The notes beneath the pieces are model-generated. The model did no database searches. It was not told the origin of the DNA and worked only from the letters and a program-made list of their open reading frames with translations. Positions 8,692 through 17,812 of a stretch of DNA of 64,000 bases are shown here, piece after piece. Source of the stretch: an uncultured Tateyamaria sp. GTDB taxonomy: Bacteria > Pseudomonadota > Alphaproteobacteria > Rhodobacterales > Rhodobacteraceae. Made by a program: the position numbers and the translations under genes. Positions within the stretch are counted from its first letter, which is position 1. Every line of letters starts with the position of its first letter. The DNA lies in the NCBI GenBank assembly GCA_947501275.1, contig CANMVD010000001.1, forward strand, positions 1,054,001 to 1,118,000, in the 5' to 3' direction.

Positions 8692-9791
8692 CCGATGGGC
8701 CCGCGCACGCCGCCGGTTTGACCGCGATCCAACAGCAGGTGATCAAGGATCACACAGGCCATCATTGCCTCGCCCACAGGCACGGCGCGGATACCGACAC
8801 ATGGATCGTGGCGACCCTTGGTGATGATTTCTGTCGCTTCGCCTGATTTGGTGATCGTCTGCCGGGTTTGCAGAATGGACGAGGTTGGCTTGACCGCAAA
8901 GCGCACAACAACATCCTGCCCGGTCGAGATCCCGCCGAGGATGCCGCCTGCGTGATTGGAGGAGTAGGTGGGCTTGCCATCGTTGCCCATAAAGATCTCA
9001 TCCGCGTTCAGCTCACCGGTCAGCATGGCGGCTGACATGCCTTCACCGATCTCGACGCCTTTAACTGCGTTGATAGACATCATTGCGGCCGCGAGATCTG
9101 TGTCCAGCTTGCCATAGATCGGGGCACCAAGGCCTGCAGGCACATTTCGCGCCACCACTTCGATTACGGCACCTACGCTTGAGCCGGATTTGCGCAAGCC
9201 ATCCAGATAGTCAGCCCACGTTTGCGCTGCCTCGGCATCAGGCACCCAGAATGGGTTTTGGTCGATCTGGTCCCAGTCAAAATTGGCGCGGTCGATTTCG
9301 TGGGCACCCATGCGGGTCATGTACCCCTTGATCTCGATCCCGGGGGCGAGGTGGTTCAGGGCCGCGCGGGCGACACCGCTTGCGGCCACTCGCGAAGCTG
9401 TCTCGCGGGCCGAGGACCGGCCCCCGCCGCGATAGTCGCGAATACCGTATTTTTGCCAATATGAGATATCGGCATGGCCGGGGCGGAACTTCTCGACGAT
9501 GTCGCCATAATCTTTGGAGCGTTGATCGGTGTTTTCGATCATCAGTTGGATCGGGGTGCCAGTGGTTTTGCCCTCAAACACGCCAGACAGGATTTTCACC
9601 GCATCGGGTTCGCGCCGCTGCGTCGTGTACTTGTTTTGGCCGGGCTTACGCTTGTCCAGCCAGTGCTGGATCATCGCTTCGTTCACGGCCACGCCGGGGG
9701 GGCAGCCATCTACGGTTGCGCCCAAGGCAGGCCCATGGCTTTCGCCCCATGTGGTGACACGGAAAAGATGACCGAAGGTGTTGAACGACAT
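8688..9791 (-). CDS. aroC: Chorismate synthase
   Basis: Converts 5-enolpyruvylshikimate 3-phosphate to chorismate using reduced FMN, the last common step of aromatic amino acid synthesis. From ATG 9791 ([20 protein letters not shown]) the product has 367 residues, the normal length. The three family signatures are visible: GESHGPALG near the N-terminus, [34 protein letters not shown] in the middle, and [17 protein letters not shown] near the C-terminus. Eight extra upstream codons are not needed. It stands alone between a TetR gene and a small putative membrane protein. Confidence 0.96.
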   Translation of the reverse strand: MSFNTFGHLFRVTTWGESHGPALGATVDGCPPGVAVNEAMIQHWLDKRKPGQNKYTTQRREPDAVKILSGVFEGKTTGTPIQLMIENTDQRSKDYGDIVEKFRPGHADISYWQKYGIRDYRGGGRSSARETASRVAASGVARAALNHLAPGIEIKGYMTRMGAHEIDRANFDWDQIDQNPFWVPDAEAAQTWADYLDGLRKSGSSVGAVIEVVARNVPAGLGAPIYGKLDTDLAAAMMSINAVKGVEIGEGMSAAMLTGELNADEIFMGNDGKPTYSSNHAGGILGGISTGQDVVVRFAVKPTSSILQTRQTITKSGEATEIITKGRHDPCVGIRAVPVGEAMMACVILDHLLLDRGQTGGVRGPIG

Positions 9792-9848
9792 GGGATGCTC
9801 CGAAAAACCGACCAAGCGGGCATACTTGGAGCACCCCGGAATGCCAAG

Positions 9849-10067
9849 TCATTCCGACATGCCTTCCGCGACACGGGTCGGAAGACTGGCCGACAGTCTG
9901 TTCCGTTTGCGGGTCGCCAGGGTGGTGATGAAGGTTGTTGCGCGATCGACACCGATGACCAGAAACGTGGTCAGCCAGATGGGCATTTCATAGTGCGTCG
10001 CGATGCCGAAGGAAAAGTAAATGAGCCAGATAATCCCCAGCTCGAGACATAAAATACCTAGACGCAA
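9849..10067 (-). CDS. Putative small membrane protein (TTG start)
   Basis: A 72-residue frame with two hydrophobic stretches (LGILCLELGIIWLIYFSFGIA and MPIWLTTFLVIGVDRATTFI) and a basic C-terminal tail, which suggests a two-helix inner-membrane protein. The only in-frame start is TTG at 10067; a strong AGGAGAAAGGAGG lies 13 or more bases upstream, closer to an out-of-frame ATG at 10075 that meets a stop after five codons. No family recognised. It may be a real small protein or a remnant. Confidence 0.42.
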   Translation of the reverse strand: MRLGILCLELGIIWLIYFSFGIATHYEMPIWLTTFLVIGVDRATTFITTLATRKRNRLSASLPTRVAEGMSE

Positions 10068-10215
10068 TCCCCCATGGACGCCTCCTTTCTCCTGAAATTT
10101 GTGATGTAACTCCTTTTAACATATTCGGCAAAAAATGCAATGAAAATATTGTTTTGGCTGTCTTTGGGCCGGTGCGGCAGAACGGGTCCTTGCTGGTGCG
10201 TCTGCTTCGTCCTAT

Positions 10216-10308
10216 ACCGGGCCTACCTCGGGGTGCTGGCGACAGCTGAGATGCATGATGCGAACCCGTAGAACCTGAACCGGTTAACACCGGCGGAGGG
10301 AAGGTTTG
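10216..10308 (+). ncRNA. TPP (thi-box) riboswitch
   Basis: The conserved thi-box elements occur in order: CTCGGGGTGC, then CTGAGATG, then AACCCGTAGAACCTGAACCG followed by GTTAACACCGGCGGAGGGAA. This aptamer binds thiamine diphosphate. It lies about 50 bp upstream of the thiBPQ start. No clear terminator hairpin follows the aptamer, so control may act on translation initiation (the GGAGG before thiB is about 40 bp downstream). Confidence 0.95.
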
Positions 10309-10355
10309 GTTCTCCCAACACCTATTTCCCGCCGTCTTCTTTTTTGGAGGATGCG

Positions 10356-11336
10356 ATGAAGTATCTGATGACAACTGCTGCGGTCTTTTGTGCCACAGCC
10401 GCTTGGGCCGAGACGCCCGTTCTGACTGTTTATGCGGGCGACTATTTCACGTCCGAGTGGGGCCCTGGCCCCAAGATCGAGGCGGGTTTCGAAGAAATCT
10501 GCAATTGCGATCTGGAGTTTTCCACGGGCGATCTGGTCCCCCGTTTGTTGCTGGAAGGCGAGCGGACCAAGGCCGATGTGGTGATTGGCCTGACAACTGA
10601 CGTGACCGCCAAGGCGCGCGCCACGGGTCTGTTTTCGCCCCATGGTCAGGACAACAGTGCCCTGACCTTGCCGATTGCCTGGGAGGACGACACGTTCCTT
10701 CCCTTCAACTACGGGCACACGGCGTTTATTTATAACGAAGAGACCACGGCGACTCCGCCCGCGAGTTTCGAGGAACTGCTGGCCCTGCCCGATGACGTAA
10801 AGATTGTCATTCAGGACCCCCGCACGTCAATTTCCGGCTTGGCGTTGGTCTTGTGGATCGATGCGGTATACGGCGAGAAGGCGGCAGAGGCATGGGAGGC
10901 ATTGGCCCCCAAGATCCTTACCGTGACCAAGGACTGGTCGTCGAGCTATGGTCTGTTCACGGATGGTGAGGCTGACATGGTTCTCAGCTACACCACTTCA
11001 CCTGCGTACCACATGTTCGCCGAAGATGACTTTACCAAGAAAGCTGCGATCTTCCCCGAAGGTCACTATTTCATGGCCGAAACTGTGGGCAAGATTGCTG
11101 CCACTGATCAACCGGAACTGGCGGATGCCTTTATGGCCTATGTCATGAGCACGGATTTTCAAACCTTGATCCCAACTGCCAACTGGTCACTGCCTTCGGC
11201 TTTGCCGCAAGACGCGTGGCCTGAAGGCTGGTCCGAGTTGCCATTGCCTGAAAAGGTTTTGTTCTACTCGGAAACGGAAGCTGCAGAGGTTCAGGGCCAG
11301 GCCATCGAGACATGGCGCGCAACCCTCAGCCAATAA
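10356..11336 (+). CDS. thiB: Thiamine ABC transporter, periplasmic binding protein
   Basis: Periplasmic receptor for thiamine and its phosphates. From ATG 10356 the product has 326 residues with a short signal peptide (MKYLMTTAAVFCATAAWA, cleavage before ETPVLTVYAGDYF). The start has TTTGGAGG 5-8 bp upstream; a TTG 12 bases earlier is less likely. The body matches ThiB: VYAGDYFTSEWGPGPKIEAGFEEICNCDLEF, GYTHTAFIYN-like GHTAFIYNEE and the DWSSSYGLFTDGEADMVLSYTTSPAYH ligand-binding segment. It is under the TPP riboswitch and overlaps thiP by 25 bp. Confidence 0.95.
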   Translation: MKYLMTTAAVFCATAAWAETPVLTVYAGDYFTSEWGPGPKIEAGFEEICNCDLEFSTGDLVPRLLLEGERTKADVVIGLTTDVTAKARATGLFSPHGQDNSALTLPIAWEDDTFLPFNYGHTAFIYNEETTATPPASFEELLALPDDVKIVIQDPRTSISGLALVLWIDAVYGEKAAEAWEALAPKILTVTKDWSSSYGLFTDGEADMVLSYTTSPAYHMFAEDDFTKKAAIFPEGHYFMAETVGKIAATDQPELADAFMAYVMSTDFQTLIPTANWSLPSALPQDAWPEGWSELPLPEKVLFYSETEAAEVQGQAIETWRATLSQ

Positions 11337-12874
11337 GAACATCTGCTTTTGCAGCGCCCTTTGCAGCGGGGATCGTCATTGTGATGATCCTTGCCGCTTT
11401 GGGCGCTGTAGCGTCGCGGGCGGATGGAGCGGTACGCTTTGGTCCTGCGGACTGGGCGGCATTGCGTTTTACCCTTTGGCAGGCGTTATTATCCGCGCTG
11501 TTCAGCGTTGTGTTCGCCATCCCTGTGGCGCGTGCCTTGGCGCGGCGACGGTTTCGTGGGCGTGGCTTGCTGGTCACTCTGCTGGGCGCTCCGTTTATCC
11601 TGCCCGTTATCGTCGCCGTGATGGGAATTTTGTCGGTCTTTGGGCGCACAGGTTGGGTCAGTCAGGCCCTTGCTTTGTTGGGGTTTGAGCCGCTTTCGAT
11701 CTACGGTCTGGAGGGCGTTCTGATCGCCCATGTCTTTTTTAACATGCCATTGGCGACGCGATTATTGGTGCAGGGCTGGAGCGCTGTTCCTGCTGAACAA
11801 TTCCGCCTGGTGGGGCAGCTTGGGTTGCCGCCGACGGTGGTGTTTCGCACAGTCGAGTGGCCTGTGTTGCGCCAAGTTGTTCCGGGTGCATTCGCCCTGA
11901 TTTTCGTGATTTGCCTGACCAGTTTTGCAGTTGCGCTGACTTTGGGAGGCGGGCCGCGGGCGACCACGATCGAACTGGCGATTTATCAAGCATTTCGGTT
12001 TGAGTTCGACCTTGGGCGGGCAGCTGCTCTAAGCCTTGTGCAGTTGGCTGTAGCAGGTGGGGCCGCGTTGCTGGCGTTGTGGATCCTGCCCCCTTTGGTC
12101 ATGCAAGCAGGACGGGATCGCTCGCCGCAAAGATGGGACGCCCGTACCCTGACGGTGCGCGCGCTTGACTGTTTCTGGATTGTCCTTGCCGCAGCGTTCT
12201 TGCTGTTGCCGTTAGTGGCTGTTCTGCAGGCGGGGGTATTCGGCCTGTTCAAGATGCCCCCGCTTGTATGGAGTGCCGCGCTGACTTCGATCTGGGTGGC
12301 TATCTTTAGTACAGTCTTGCTGATCGCGCTGGCTCTTCCCATTGCTGCGTCTCTTGCTCACAGAAAGCGCGGAGGTTTGGAAAGCGTGACCTTGCTCGGC
12401 CTCGCGGCTTCTCCCCTCATGATCGGCACAGGTTGGTTCATTCTGATCCATCCCTATGCGGACCCACAGGTGTTTGCCCTGCCTGTCACGGCGGCGGTTA
12501 ACACGCTCATGGCCTTGCCTTTTGCGGTGCGTATCCTGTTGCCAGGGCTGCGGCAGGCCTTTACCGATTACGGCCGCCTGAGCGGAGCATTGGGCCTGCA
12601 TGGAGTTGCACTGTGGCGAATCGTACTTATCCCGCGCATCCGTCCACAATTGGGATTTGCGGCGGGTTTGACGGCGGCCTTGTCTGTGGGGGACCTTGGG
12701 GTTGTGACCTTGTTTGCCAATCCTGAGTTCGCGACTTTGCCGTTGCAGATGTACCGTTTGATGGGCAGCTACCGTACGGATGCAGCAGCGGGGGCGGCAT
12801 TGTTGTTGCTGGCCTTGGCGCTGGCGATGTTCTGGATGTGTGATGCGTGGGGGCGAAGACATGCTGCGGGTTGA
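11312..12874 (+). CDS. thiP: Thiamine ABC transporter, fused permease
   Basis: Inner-membrane permease of 520 residues with two homologous six-helix halves (about 1-260 and 270-520), as usual for ThiP. Each half has an EAA-type cytoplasmic loop: EQFRLVGQLGLPPTVVFRTVEWP in the first and DYGRLSGALGLHGVALWRIVLIP in the second, which contact the ThiQ ATPase. It starts at ATG 11312 inside the end of thiB and overlaps thiQ by 14 bp, so the three products are made in a coupled manner. Confidence 0.95.
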   Translation: MARNPQPIRTSAFAAPFAAGIVIVMILAALGAVASRADGAVRFGPADWAALRFTLWQALLSALFSVVFAIPVARALARRRFRGRGLLVTLLGAPFILPVIVAVMGILSVFGRTGWVSQALALLGFEPLSIYGLEGVLIAHVFFNMPLATRLLVQGWSAVPAEQFRLVGQLGLPPTVVFRTVEWPVLRQVVPGAFALIFVICLTSFAVALTLGGGPRATTIELAIYQAFRFEFDLGRAAALSLVQLAVAGGAALLALWILPPLVMQAGRDRSPQRWDARTLTVRALDCFWIVLAAAFLLLPLVAVLQAGVFGLFKMPPLVWSAALTSIWVAIFSTVLLIALALPIAASLAHRKRGGLESVTLLGLAASPLMIGTGWFILIHPYADPQVFALPVTAAVNTLMALPFAVRILLPGLRQAFTDYGRLSGALGLHGVALWRIVLIPRIRPQLGFAAGLTAALSVGDLGVVTLFANPEFATLPLQMYRLMGSYRTDAAAGAALLLLALALAMFWMCDAWGRRHAAG

Positions 12875-13556
12875 AAGCTTGCGGGTGCAGCAAGGGGCCT
12901 TTTCGCTGCGTGCCGATTTTGAAGTCGCACAGGGGCGACGCGTCGCGGTAATCGGGCCGTCGGGCGCGGGTAAGTCCACTTTATTGGGTGCACTGGGTGG
13001 TTACGTGGATGTGGCCGATGGGCGCGTGCATGTGGGTACACGCGACGTGACCAATGCTGCGCCGGATGAGCGTGACATTGCAATGCTGTTTCAGGATGGG
13101 AACCTGTTTCCACATCTGACGCTGGCACAGAATGTGGGGCTGGGGCTGCGGCCTGCCTTGCGCTTGTCAAAGGCAGAGTCGGATCGCGTTCATCAGGCAT
13201 TGAGGCGTGTGGGTTTGGGTGATTTTGCGCACCGTAAACCGGGTGATATCTCCGGCGGACAGCAAAGCCGGGCCGCACTTGCGCGTGTGTTATTGCAAGG
13301 CAAACCTTTGCTTTTGCTGGACGAACCCTTTGCCGCTTTGGGTCCTGCCTTGCGTGTTGAGATGTTGGAACTCACGTCTGAGGTGGTGCGCGAAACCGGG
13401 GCAACACTGCTGATGATCACCCACGCACCCGAGGATGCAGAGCAGGCGGCAGATGACGTGATCTTTGTCGATGACGGCAGAGTACATACGCCGCGGGCGG
13501 TGGCCGACGTAATGGCCGATCCGCCCGAAGCGTTGCGCGCGTATCTAGGCCGCTGA
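12861..13556 (+). CDS. thiQ: Thiamine ABC transporter, ATP-binding protein
   Basis: Cytoplasmic ATPase of the ThiBPQ importer, 231 residues from ATG 12861 (MLRVESLRVQQGAFSL); the longer upstream frame lies inside thiP and is not used. Walker A GPSGAGKST is at about residues 35-43, the signature ISGGQQSRAALARVLLQ near 130, Walker B LLLLDEPFAALG follows and the switch His is in LMITHAPEDAE. Short for an ABC ATPase, as is typical of ThiQ. It ends 12 bp inside the convergent ribH gene. Confidence 0.95.
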   Translation: MLRVESLRVQQGAFSLRADFEVAQGRRVAVIGPSGAGKSTLLGALGGYVDVADGRVHVGTRDVTNAAPDERDIAMLFQDGNLFPHLTLAQNVGLGLRPALRLSKAESDRVHQALRRVGLGDFAHRKPGDISGGQQSRAALARVLLQGKPLLLLDEPFAALGPALRVEMLELTSEVVRETGATLLMITHAPEDAEQAADDVIFVDDGRVHTPRAVADVMADPPEALRAYLGR

Positions 13557-13985
13557 GCGCGTTTTCTGGGCTGCATCAAGAATACCAAGCGCGGCCTGTG
13601 CAGCCTCGCGCCCCTTTATCACGAAGTGGTCGGCGTAAATGCCGATGTGATGTGCTGTCTCCTGAAATTGGTGCGGTGTGAGTGAGACCGACAGGATGGG
13701 GACTCCGGTTTTGAGGCCAACCTGCATCAGCCCGTCAACGACAGCGGAGGCCACGAAATCATGGCGATAGATGCCGCCGTCAACCACGAGGGCGGCGCAG
13801 GCAATCGCGTCGTAACGACCTGATTGTGCGAGGTTTTGCGCCATGAGGGGCAGTTCGAATGCGCCGGGCACGTCAAAGACATCGACACGATCTGACGGGA
13901 TCAATTCGGTGAAACCGTCCAATGCCCGATCTACGATGGCAGCATGCCAGCGGGCTTTGACAAAGGCGAAACGGGTGTGTGTCAT
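13545..13985 (-). CDS. ribH: 6,7-dimethyl-8-ribityllumazine synthase (type II-like)
   Basis: Penultimate enzyme of riboflavin synthesis, joining 5-amino-6-ribitylaminouracil with dihydroxybutanone phosphate. 146 residues. It has the VPGAFELPLMAQNLA motif (residues about 39-53) and VSLTPHQFQE, and it resembles the RibH2 type known from rhizobia and Brucella in its short N-terminus and in the ARWHAAIVDRAL start. The gene is preceded by an FMN riboswitch on the same strand and is not with other rib genes, so it may be a second, regulated copy. The ATG has AAGGAG 7 bp upstream. Confidence 0.92.
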   Translation of the reverse strand: MTHTRFAFVKARWHAAIVDRALDGFTELIPSDRVDVFDVPGAFELPLMAQNLAQSGRYDAIACAALVVDGGIYRHDFVASAVVDGLMQVGLKTGVPILSVSLTPHQFQETAHHIGIYADHFVIKGREAAQAALGILDAAQKTRSAA

Positions 13986-14064
13986 TGGTTTACTCCTTTA
14001 GGCTCAGACACGTCACACCCAAGGCGATTGCGCACAGACGTCCGCACCCCGAAGGGCACGCTTG

Positions 14065-14210
14065 CTGCACGTTCTCTTTCATCCGGACTATGACCGTCGG
14101 CTCAGGCCTCTCACCTGATCTGCTGGACCCTCGGAAAACCAAGGCGCTCGTGGGCTGACGGGTCGGGCCCGCATACCACCGGTGGGGAATTTCGCCCCGC
14201 CCTGAGAACA
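14065..14210 (-). ncRNA. FMN (RFN-element) riboswitch
   Basis: Read on the minus strand, the RFN element is nearly textbook: GGGGCGAAATTCCCCACCGG, then TGGTATGCGGGCC, CCCGTCAGCCCACGAGCG, then CAGATCAGGTGAGAGGCCTG and GCCGACGGTCATAGTCCGG, ending ATGAAAGAGAACG. It senses FMN and turns genes off when flavin is plentiful. It lies about 80 bp upstream of ribH. A short GTGCCCTTCGGGGTGC hairpin follows (about 14044-14059) but has no U-run, so translational control is likelier than termination. Confidence 0.96.
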
Positions 14211-14274
14211 CCGTCAGGTTGCCAATGCGCGGCAGCGAAGGCAAGAGGAACATAGCGTCCCGAAAGGCCCGACC

Positions 14275-14901
14275 ATGCATCCAAATCCGATTTTTCACAC
14301 CGAGACCGGTGACCGTAACATCGCCTACGCCCGTGAGCGTGCGTTTGGTGTGTTGGCGCTGAATGGCGCGGATGGGCCGATGATGTCCCATGTTCCCTTT
14401 CTGATTCACGAAGATGGCGTGCAGGTGGACCTGCATCTGGTCCGCTCAAACCCGATAGCGCGGGCGTTGAAGACACCCTTGCCCGCCAAAATTGCGGTCA
14501 GTGGGCCGGATGGCTACATCTCGCCCGATTGGTATGGCGTGCCCGATCAGGTGCCCACGTGGAACTATATTGCCGTGCATCTGACCGGTGTGCTGGAGCG
14601 CCTGCCGCAAGACGAGATGCGCGATATGCTGGATCGTCAGTCCAAGCATTTCGAGGATCAGCTCGCGCCCAAACCCGCATGGAAAACCGACAAGATGACA
14701 CTCGACGTGCTTCAGTCGATGATGCGCCAGATTGTGCCGTGCCGGATGCGGATTACGGATGTGGACGGGACCTGGAAGCTGAACCAGAACAAGCCCGACG
14801 CCGTGCGGCTGGCGGCAGCGGATCACGTGGAGGCCTATGGTATGGGGTCCGAGATCCGCTTGCTGTCTGCGTTGATGCGCGGGGCGGATGGACAGCCATG
14901 A
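14275..14901 (+). CDS. PaiB-like FMN-binding negative transcriptional regulator
   Basis: A 208-residue protein of the PaiB family, which has the split-barrel FMN-binding fold. Typical elements: MHPNPIFHTE, the HVPFLI strand, the KTPLPAKIAVSGPDGYISPDWYG segment, VPTWNYIAVHLTG, and KMTLDVLQSMMRQIVPCRMRITDVDGTWKLNQNK near the C-terminus. In Bacillus the homologue is linked to repression of protease and sporulation genes; whether this one binds DNA is uncertain. It is divergent from the FMN-riboswitch/ribH unit, an interesting neighbourhood for a flavoprotein. It overlaps nothing; the GST gene starts 40 bp on. Confidence 0.87.
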   Translation: MHPNPIFHTETGDRNIAYARERAFGVLALNGADGPMMSHVPFLIHEDGVQVDLHLVRSNPIARALKTPLPAKIAVSGPDGYISPDWYGVPDQVPTWNYIAVHLTGVLERLPQDEMRDMLDRQSKHFEDQLAPKPAWKTDKMTLDVLQSMMRQIVPCRMRITDVDGTWKLNQNKPDAVRLAAADHVEAYGMGSEIRLLSALMRGADGQP

Positions 14902-14941
14902 TCGCTCTGCTAGGATCGCACGGCTCAGCAAAGGAAACATC

Positions 14942-15544
14942 ATGAAGCTCTTTCACTCGCCCGCCTCTCCCTTTGTCCGCAAGGTCATGATTTTGTTGCA
15001 TGAGTTGGAAAAAGCGGATGCAGTTGAACTGGACACCATTGCGACAACGGCCATGGAGTCGGATGCCGGTTTGATGGCGGCCAACCCCTTGGCGCGCATC
15101 CCGGCCTTGCAGCGCCCGGACGGCATTACGTTATATGACAGTCGCGTCATCACAGCCTATCTGGACGACCTGTTTGCCGGCGGCATGTACCCTGCAGGCG
15201 CTGCGCGTTGGGAGGTTCTGACGCTGGAGGCCACGGGAGATGGCATTATGGATAGCGCCGTATCCATGGTGTACGAAAAACGCTTGCGGGCAGAGGCCGA
15301 GCAGTCAGAGGCCTGGATCGAAGCGCAATGGGCCAAGGTCGAGCGCGGCCTGGATGCGCTGAACAATCGCTGGATGAGTCATTTGTCGGGTCCGGTCCGC
15401 ATGGGGCATGTCTCTGTGGCCAGTGTGTTGGGTTACCTCGACTTCCGCCACGACGATCGCAATTGGCGGGAGGGCCGTTCTGCCCTTGCCCAGTGGTTTG
15501 AGGAATTCGCGGCCCGTCCTTCGATGGTCGCCACACAGCCTTGA
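14942..15544 (+). CDS. Glutathione S-transferase family protein
   Basis: A 200-residue cytoplasmic protein with the GST layout: an N-terminal thioredoxin-like domain (MKLFHSPASPFVRKVMILLHELE, with Ser/Pro rather than a catalytic Cys; NPLARIPALQRPDG with the cis-Pro; LYDSRVITAYLDDL for the glutathione gamma-glutamyl contact) and a helical C-terminal domain (about 85-200, with VSVASVLGYLDFRH). I start at ATG 14942, which has AAAGGAAA upstream; the 18-codon extension lies in the end of the PaiB gene. Substrate unknown. Confidence 0.9.
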   Translation: MKLFHSPASPFVRKVMILLHELEKADAVELDTIATTAMESDAGLMAANPLARIPALQRPDGITLYDSRVITAYLDDLFAGGMYPAGAARWEVLTLEATGDGIMDSAVSMVYEKRLRAEAEQSEAWIEAQWAKVERGLDALNNRWMSHLSGPVRMGHVSVASVLGYLDFRHDDRNWREGRSALAQWFEEFAARPSMVATQP

Positions 15545-15879
15545 ATCGCACACTTGCTGTAAAACTTTCGTTGCCCAATTCGGTGCAGATGGGCGGAAAC
15601 CGGGGTTAACATCGAAACCTAAAGAGAATCGGGCTGCTCAGGCCGTGCAAGCCTGTAGACTGCCGGATCAGTGTTACTGTGTTAATGCAGCGAACTGAGT
15701 TGAGTCTTATCAAATGGTTACCGCCAACAAGACCCTGCGACCACGTGTGTCAGTTTGCGCGCTGGACGTGGGGCGGTCTGCCCGCTAGATAGCCCGGTGA
15801 ACCGGCCCGTGCCTTTGGCGTGGGCTCCTCGTGATTTGGGCCCTGTTTCGGGGTCCGTAGGAAACTGGAGAAGTCCCCC
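15545..15879 (+). promoter_or_regulatory. 335-bp leader/promoter region of petABC
   Basis: No convincing frame on either strand. It must hold the petABC promoter and leader, since the GST gene ends at its left side. I see a short GC hairpin (GGGCGG..TGCCCGC near 15770-15785) and a GGGCCCTGTTTCGGGGTCC stem-loop-like stretch at about 15839-15857, just before the petA start. No clear -35/-10 pair can be picked with confidence. This is where a PetR-type regulator would be expected to bind. Confidence 0.4.
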
Positions 15880-16440
15880 GTGTCCCACACAGAAGAAGAA
15901 CACGACGACACCCGGCGCGATTTTCTGTTCTATGCCACCGGCGGTGCCGGTTTGGTTGTAACAGGCGCTGCCGTTTGGCCGCTGGTCAACCAGATGAATC
16001 CTTCGGCGGACGTTTTGGCCCTGTCCTCGATCCGCGTGGACGTGGCTGACGTGTCGCCCGGTACGCAATTGACGGTAAAGTGGCTGGGCAAGCCTGTCTT
16101 TATCCGTCGTCGGACTGAAGAAGAGATTGAAGCGGCTCGCTCTGTTGATCTGTCTGAACTGCCCGATGATATCGCGCGCAATGACAATCTGGGCGAAGTG
16201 GACGCTACAGATGAAAATCGCTCGCTTGATGAAAGCGGTGAGTGGTTGGTGATGATGGGTGTGTGTACGCACCTTGGCTGTGTGCCTTTGGGCGATGCCG
16301 GGGATTTTGGCGGCTGGTTCTGCCCCTGTCACGGCTCGCACTACGACACGTCTGGCCGTATCCGTAAGGGCCCCGCGCCAACCAACCTGCCGGTTCCTGT
16401 CGCTGAATTCGTGGACGAAACCACGATCCAACTGGGTTAA
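15880..16440 (+). CDS. petA: Ubiquinol-cytochrome c reductase Rieske iron-sulfur subunit
   Basis: Rieske 2Fe-2S subunit of the cytochrome bc1 complex, 186 residues. It begins with GTG at 15880 ([22 protein letters not shown]). The RRDFLF motif plus the following hydrophobic helix is the uncleaved Tat signal-anchor. Cluster ligands are visible: Cys129 and His131 in CTHLGC, Cys148 and His151 in CPCHGSH; Cys134 and Cys150 form the conserved disulfide. First gene of the petABC operon, with petB starting 14 bp downstream. Confidence 0.97.
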   Translation: MSHTEEEHDDTRRDFLFYATGGAGLVVTGAAVWPLVNQMNPSADVLALSSIRVDVADVSPGTQLTVKWLGKPVFIRRRTEEEIEAARSVDLSELPDDIARNDNLGEVDATDENRSLDESGEWLVMMGVCTHLGCVPLGDAGDFGGWFCPCHGSHYDTSGRIRKGPAPTNLPVPVAEFVDETTIQLG

Positions 16441-16454
16441 GGGAGAAAAGAGAC

Positions 16455-17801
16455 ATGTCTGGAATTCCTCACGACCATTATGAACCGAAGGCGGGCTGGG
16501 AAAAGGGCCTTGCCAAGCGGTTGCCGATTGTCGGCCTGATGTACGACACGCTGATGATCCCTACCCCGAAGAACCTGAACTGGATGTGGATCTGGGGCAT
16601 CGTGCTGACCTTCTGCCTCGCGCTGCAGATCATTACCGGTATCGTTCTGGTGATGCATTACACGCCACACGTCGATCTGGCCTTTGCCAGCGTTGAGCAC
16701 ATCATGCGCAACGTCAACGGCGGTGCGATGCTGCGCTACCTGCACATGAACGGCGCCTCGCTGTTCTTTGTCGCCGTCTACGCCCACATCTTCCGCGGTC
16801 TTTACTACGGGTCCTACAAGGCCCCGCGTGAGATCACGTGGATCATCGGGATGCTGATTTACCTGTTGATGATGGGTACCGCATTCATGGGCTACGTGTT
16901 GCCTTGGGGGCAGATGTCCTTCTGGGGTGCGACTGTCATCACCGGCCTGTTTGGCGCGATCCCTTTCATTGGTGAAGCGCTGCAGACATGGCTGCTGGGC
17001 GGACCTGCGGTGGACAATGCCACGCTGAACCGCTTCTTCAGCCTGCACTATCTGCTGCCGTTTGTGATTGCGGGTCTTGTGATCCTGCACATCTGGGCCT
17101 TCCACACGACGGGTAACAACAACCCAACCGGTGTTGATGTGCGCCGCACATCCAAGGAAGACGCCGCCAAGGATACGCTGCCCTTCTGGCCCTACTTTGT
17201 GATCAAGGACCTGTTCGCACTGGCCGTGATCCTCGTGGTGTTCTTTGCGGTTGTCGGCTTTATGCCCAACTACCTTGGCCACCCGGACAACTACATCGAA
17301 GCCAACCCGCTGGCGACGCCTGCGCACATTGTGCCCGAGTGGTATTTCCTGCCGTTCTACGCAATCCTGCGCGCCTTTGACGGCGACGTCTGGGTTGTCA
17401 TCATCGCATCCGGTCTGACCGGCGGCATCATCGACGCCAAGTTCTTTGGTGTTCTGGCGATGTTTGGTGCGATTGTTGTTATGGCTTTGGTGCCTTGGCT
17501 CGACACATCGTCGGTCCGTTCGGGGCGTTATCGTCCGATGTTCAAGTGGTGGTTCTGGCTGTTCGTCGTGAACTTCTTTGTGCTGATGTGGGTGGGTGCG
17601 ATGCCTGCCGAAGGGATCTATCCCTACATTGCTCTGATTGGTTCAACCTACTGGTTCGCTTACTTCCTGGTGATCCTGCCCTTGCTGGGCGTGATCGAGA
17701 AGCCGGATGCGCAACCCGACACCATCGAAGAAGACTTTGCCGCACATTATGGTGGTGACGATGCGGGCAAGGCTGCCCCGTCGGCGCAACCTGCGGAATA
17801 A
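16455..17801 (+). CDS. petB: Cytochrome b subunit of the bc1 complex
   Basis: Integral membrane subunit of 448 residues carrying the two b hemes and the quinol oxidation and quinone reduction sites. Eight hydrophobic helices are evident. The heme-binding part contains the [20 protein letters not shown] and [12 protein letters not shown] regions with the His ligands, the [20 protein letters not shown] segment and the conserved Qo motif PEWYF (in [17 protein letters not shown]). The C-terminal tail beyond the last helix is acidic and Ala-rich, as in Rhodobacter. An AGGGAGAAAAGAG precedes the ATG. Confidence 0.98.
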   Translation: MSGIPHDHYEPKAGWEKGLAKRLPIVGLMYDTLMIPTPKNLNWMWIWGIVLTFCLALQIITGIVLVMHYTPHVDLAFASVEHIMRNVNGGAMLRYLHMNGASLFFVAVYAHIFRGLYYGSYKAPREITWIIGMLIYLLMMGTAFMGYVLPWGQMSFWGATVITGLFGAIPFIGEALQTWLLGGPAVDNATLNRFFSLHYLLPFVIAGLVILHIWAFHTTGNNNPTGVDVRRTSKEDAAKDTLPFWPYFVIKDLFALAVILVVFFAVVGFMPNYLGHPDNYIEANPLATPAHIVPEWYFLPFYAILRAFDGDVWVVIIASGLTGGIIDAKFFGVLAMFGAIVVMALVPWLDTSSVRSGRYRPMFKWWFWLFVVNFFVLMWVGAMPAEGIYPYIALIGSTYWFAYFLVILPLLGVIEKPDAQPDTIEEDFAAHYGGDDAGKAAPSAQPAE

Positions 17802-17812
17802 GGAGAAGGCAG

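Noticed and set aside
13990-14476. Frames of 121-148 codons on the minus strand over the FMN riboswitch
   Set aside because: They run through the RFN element and opposite the PaiB gene; the RNA structure explains the conservation.
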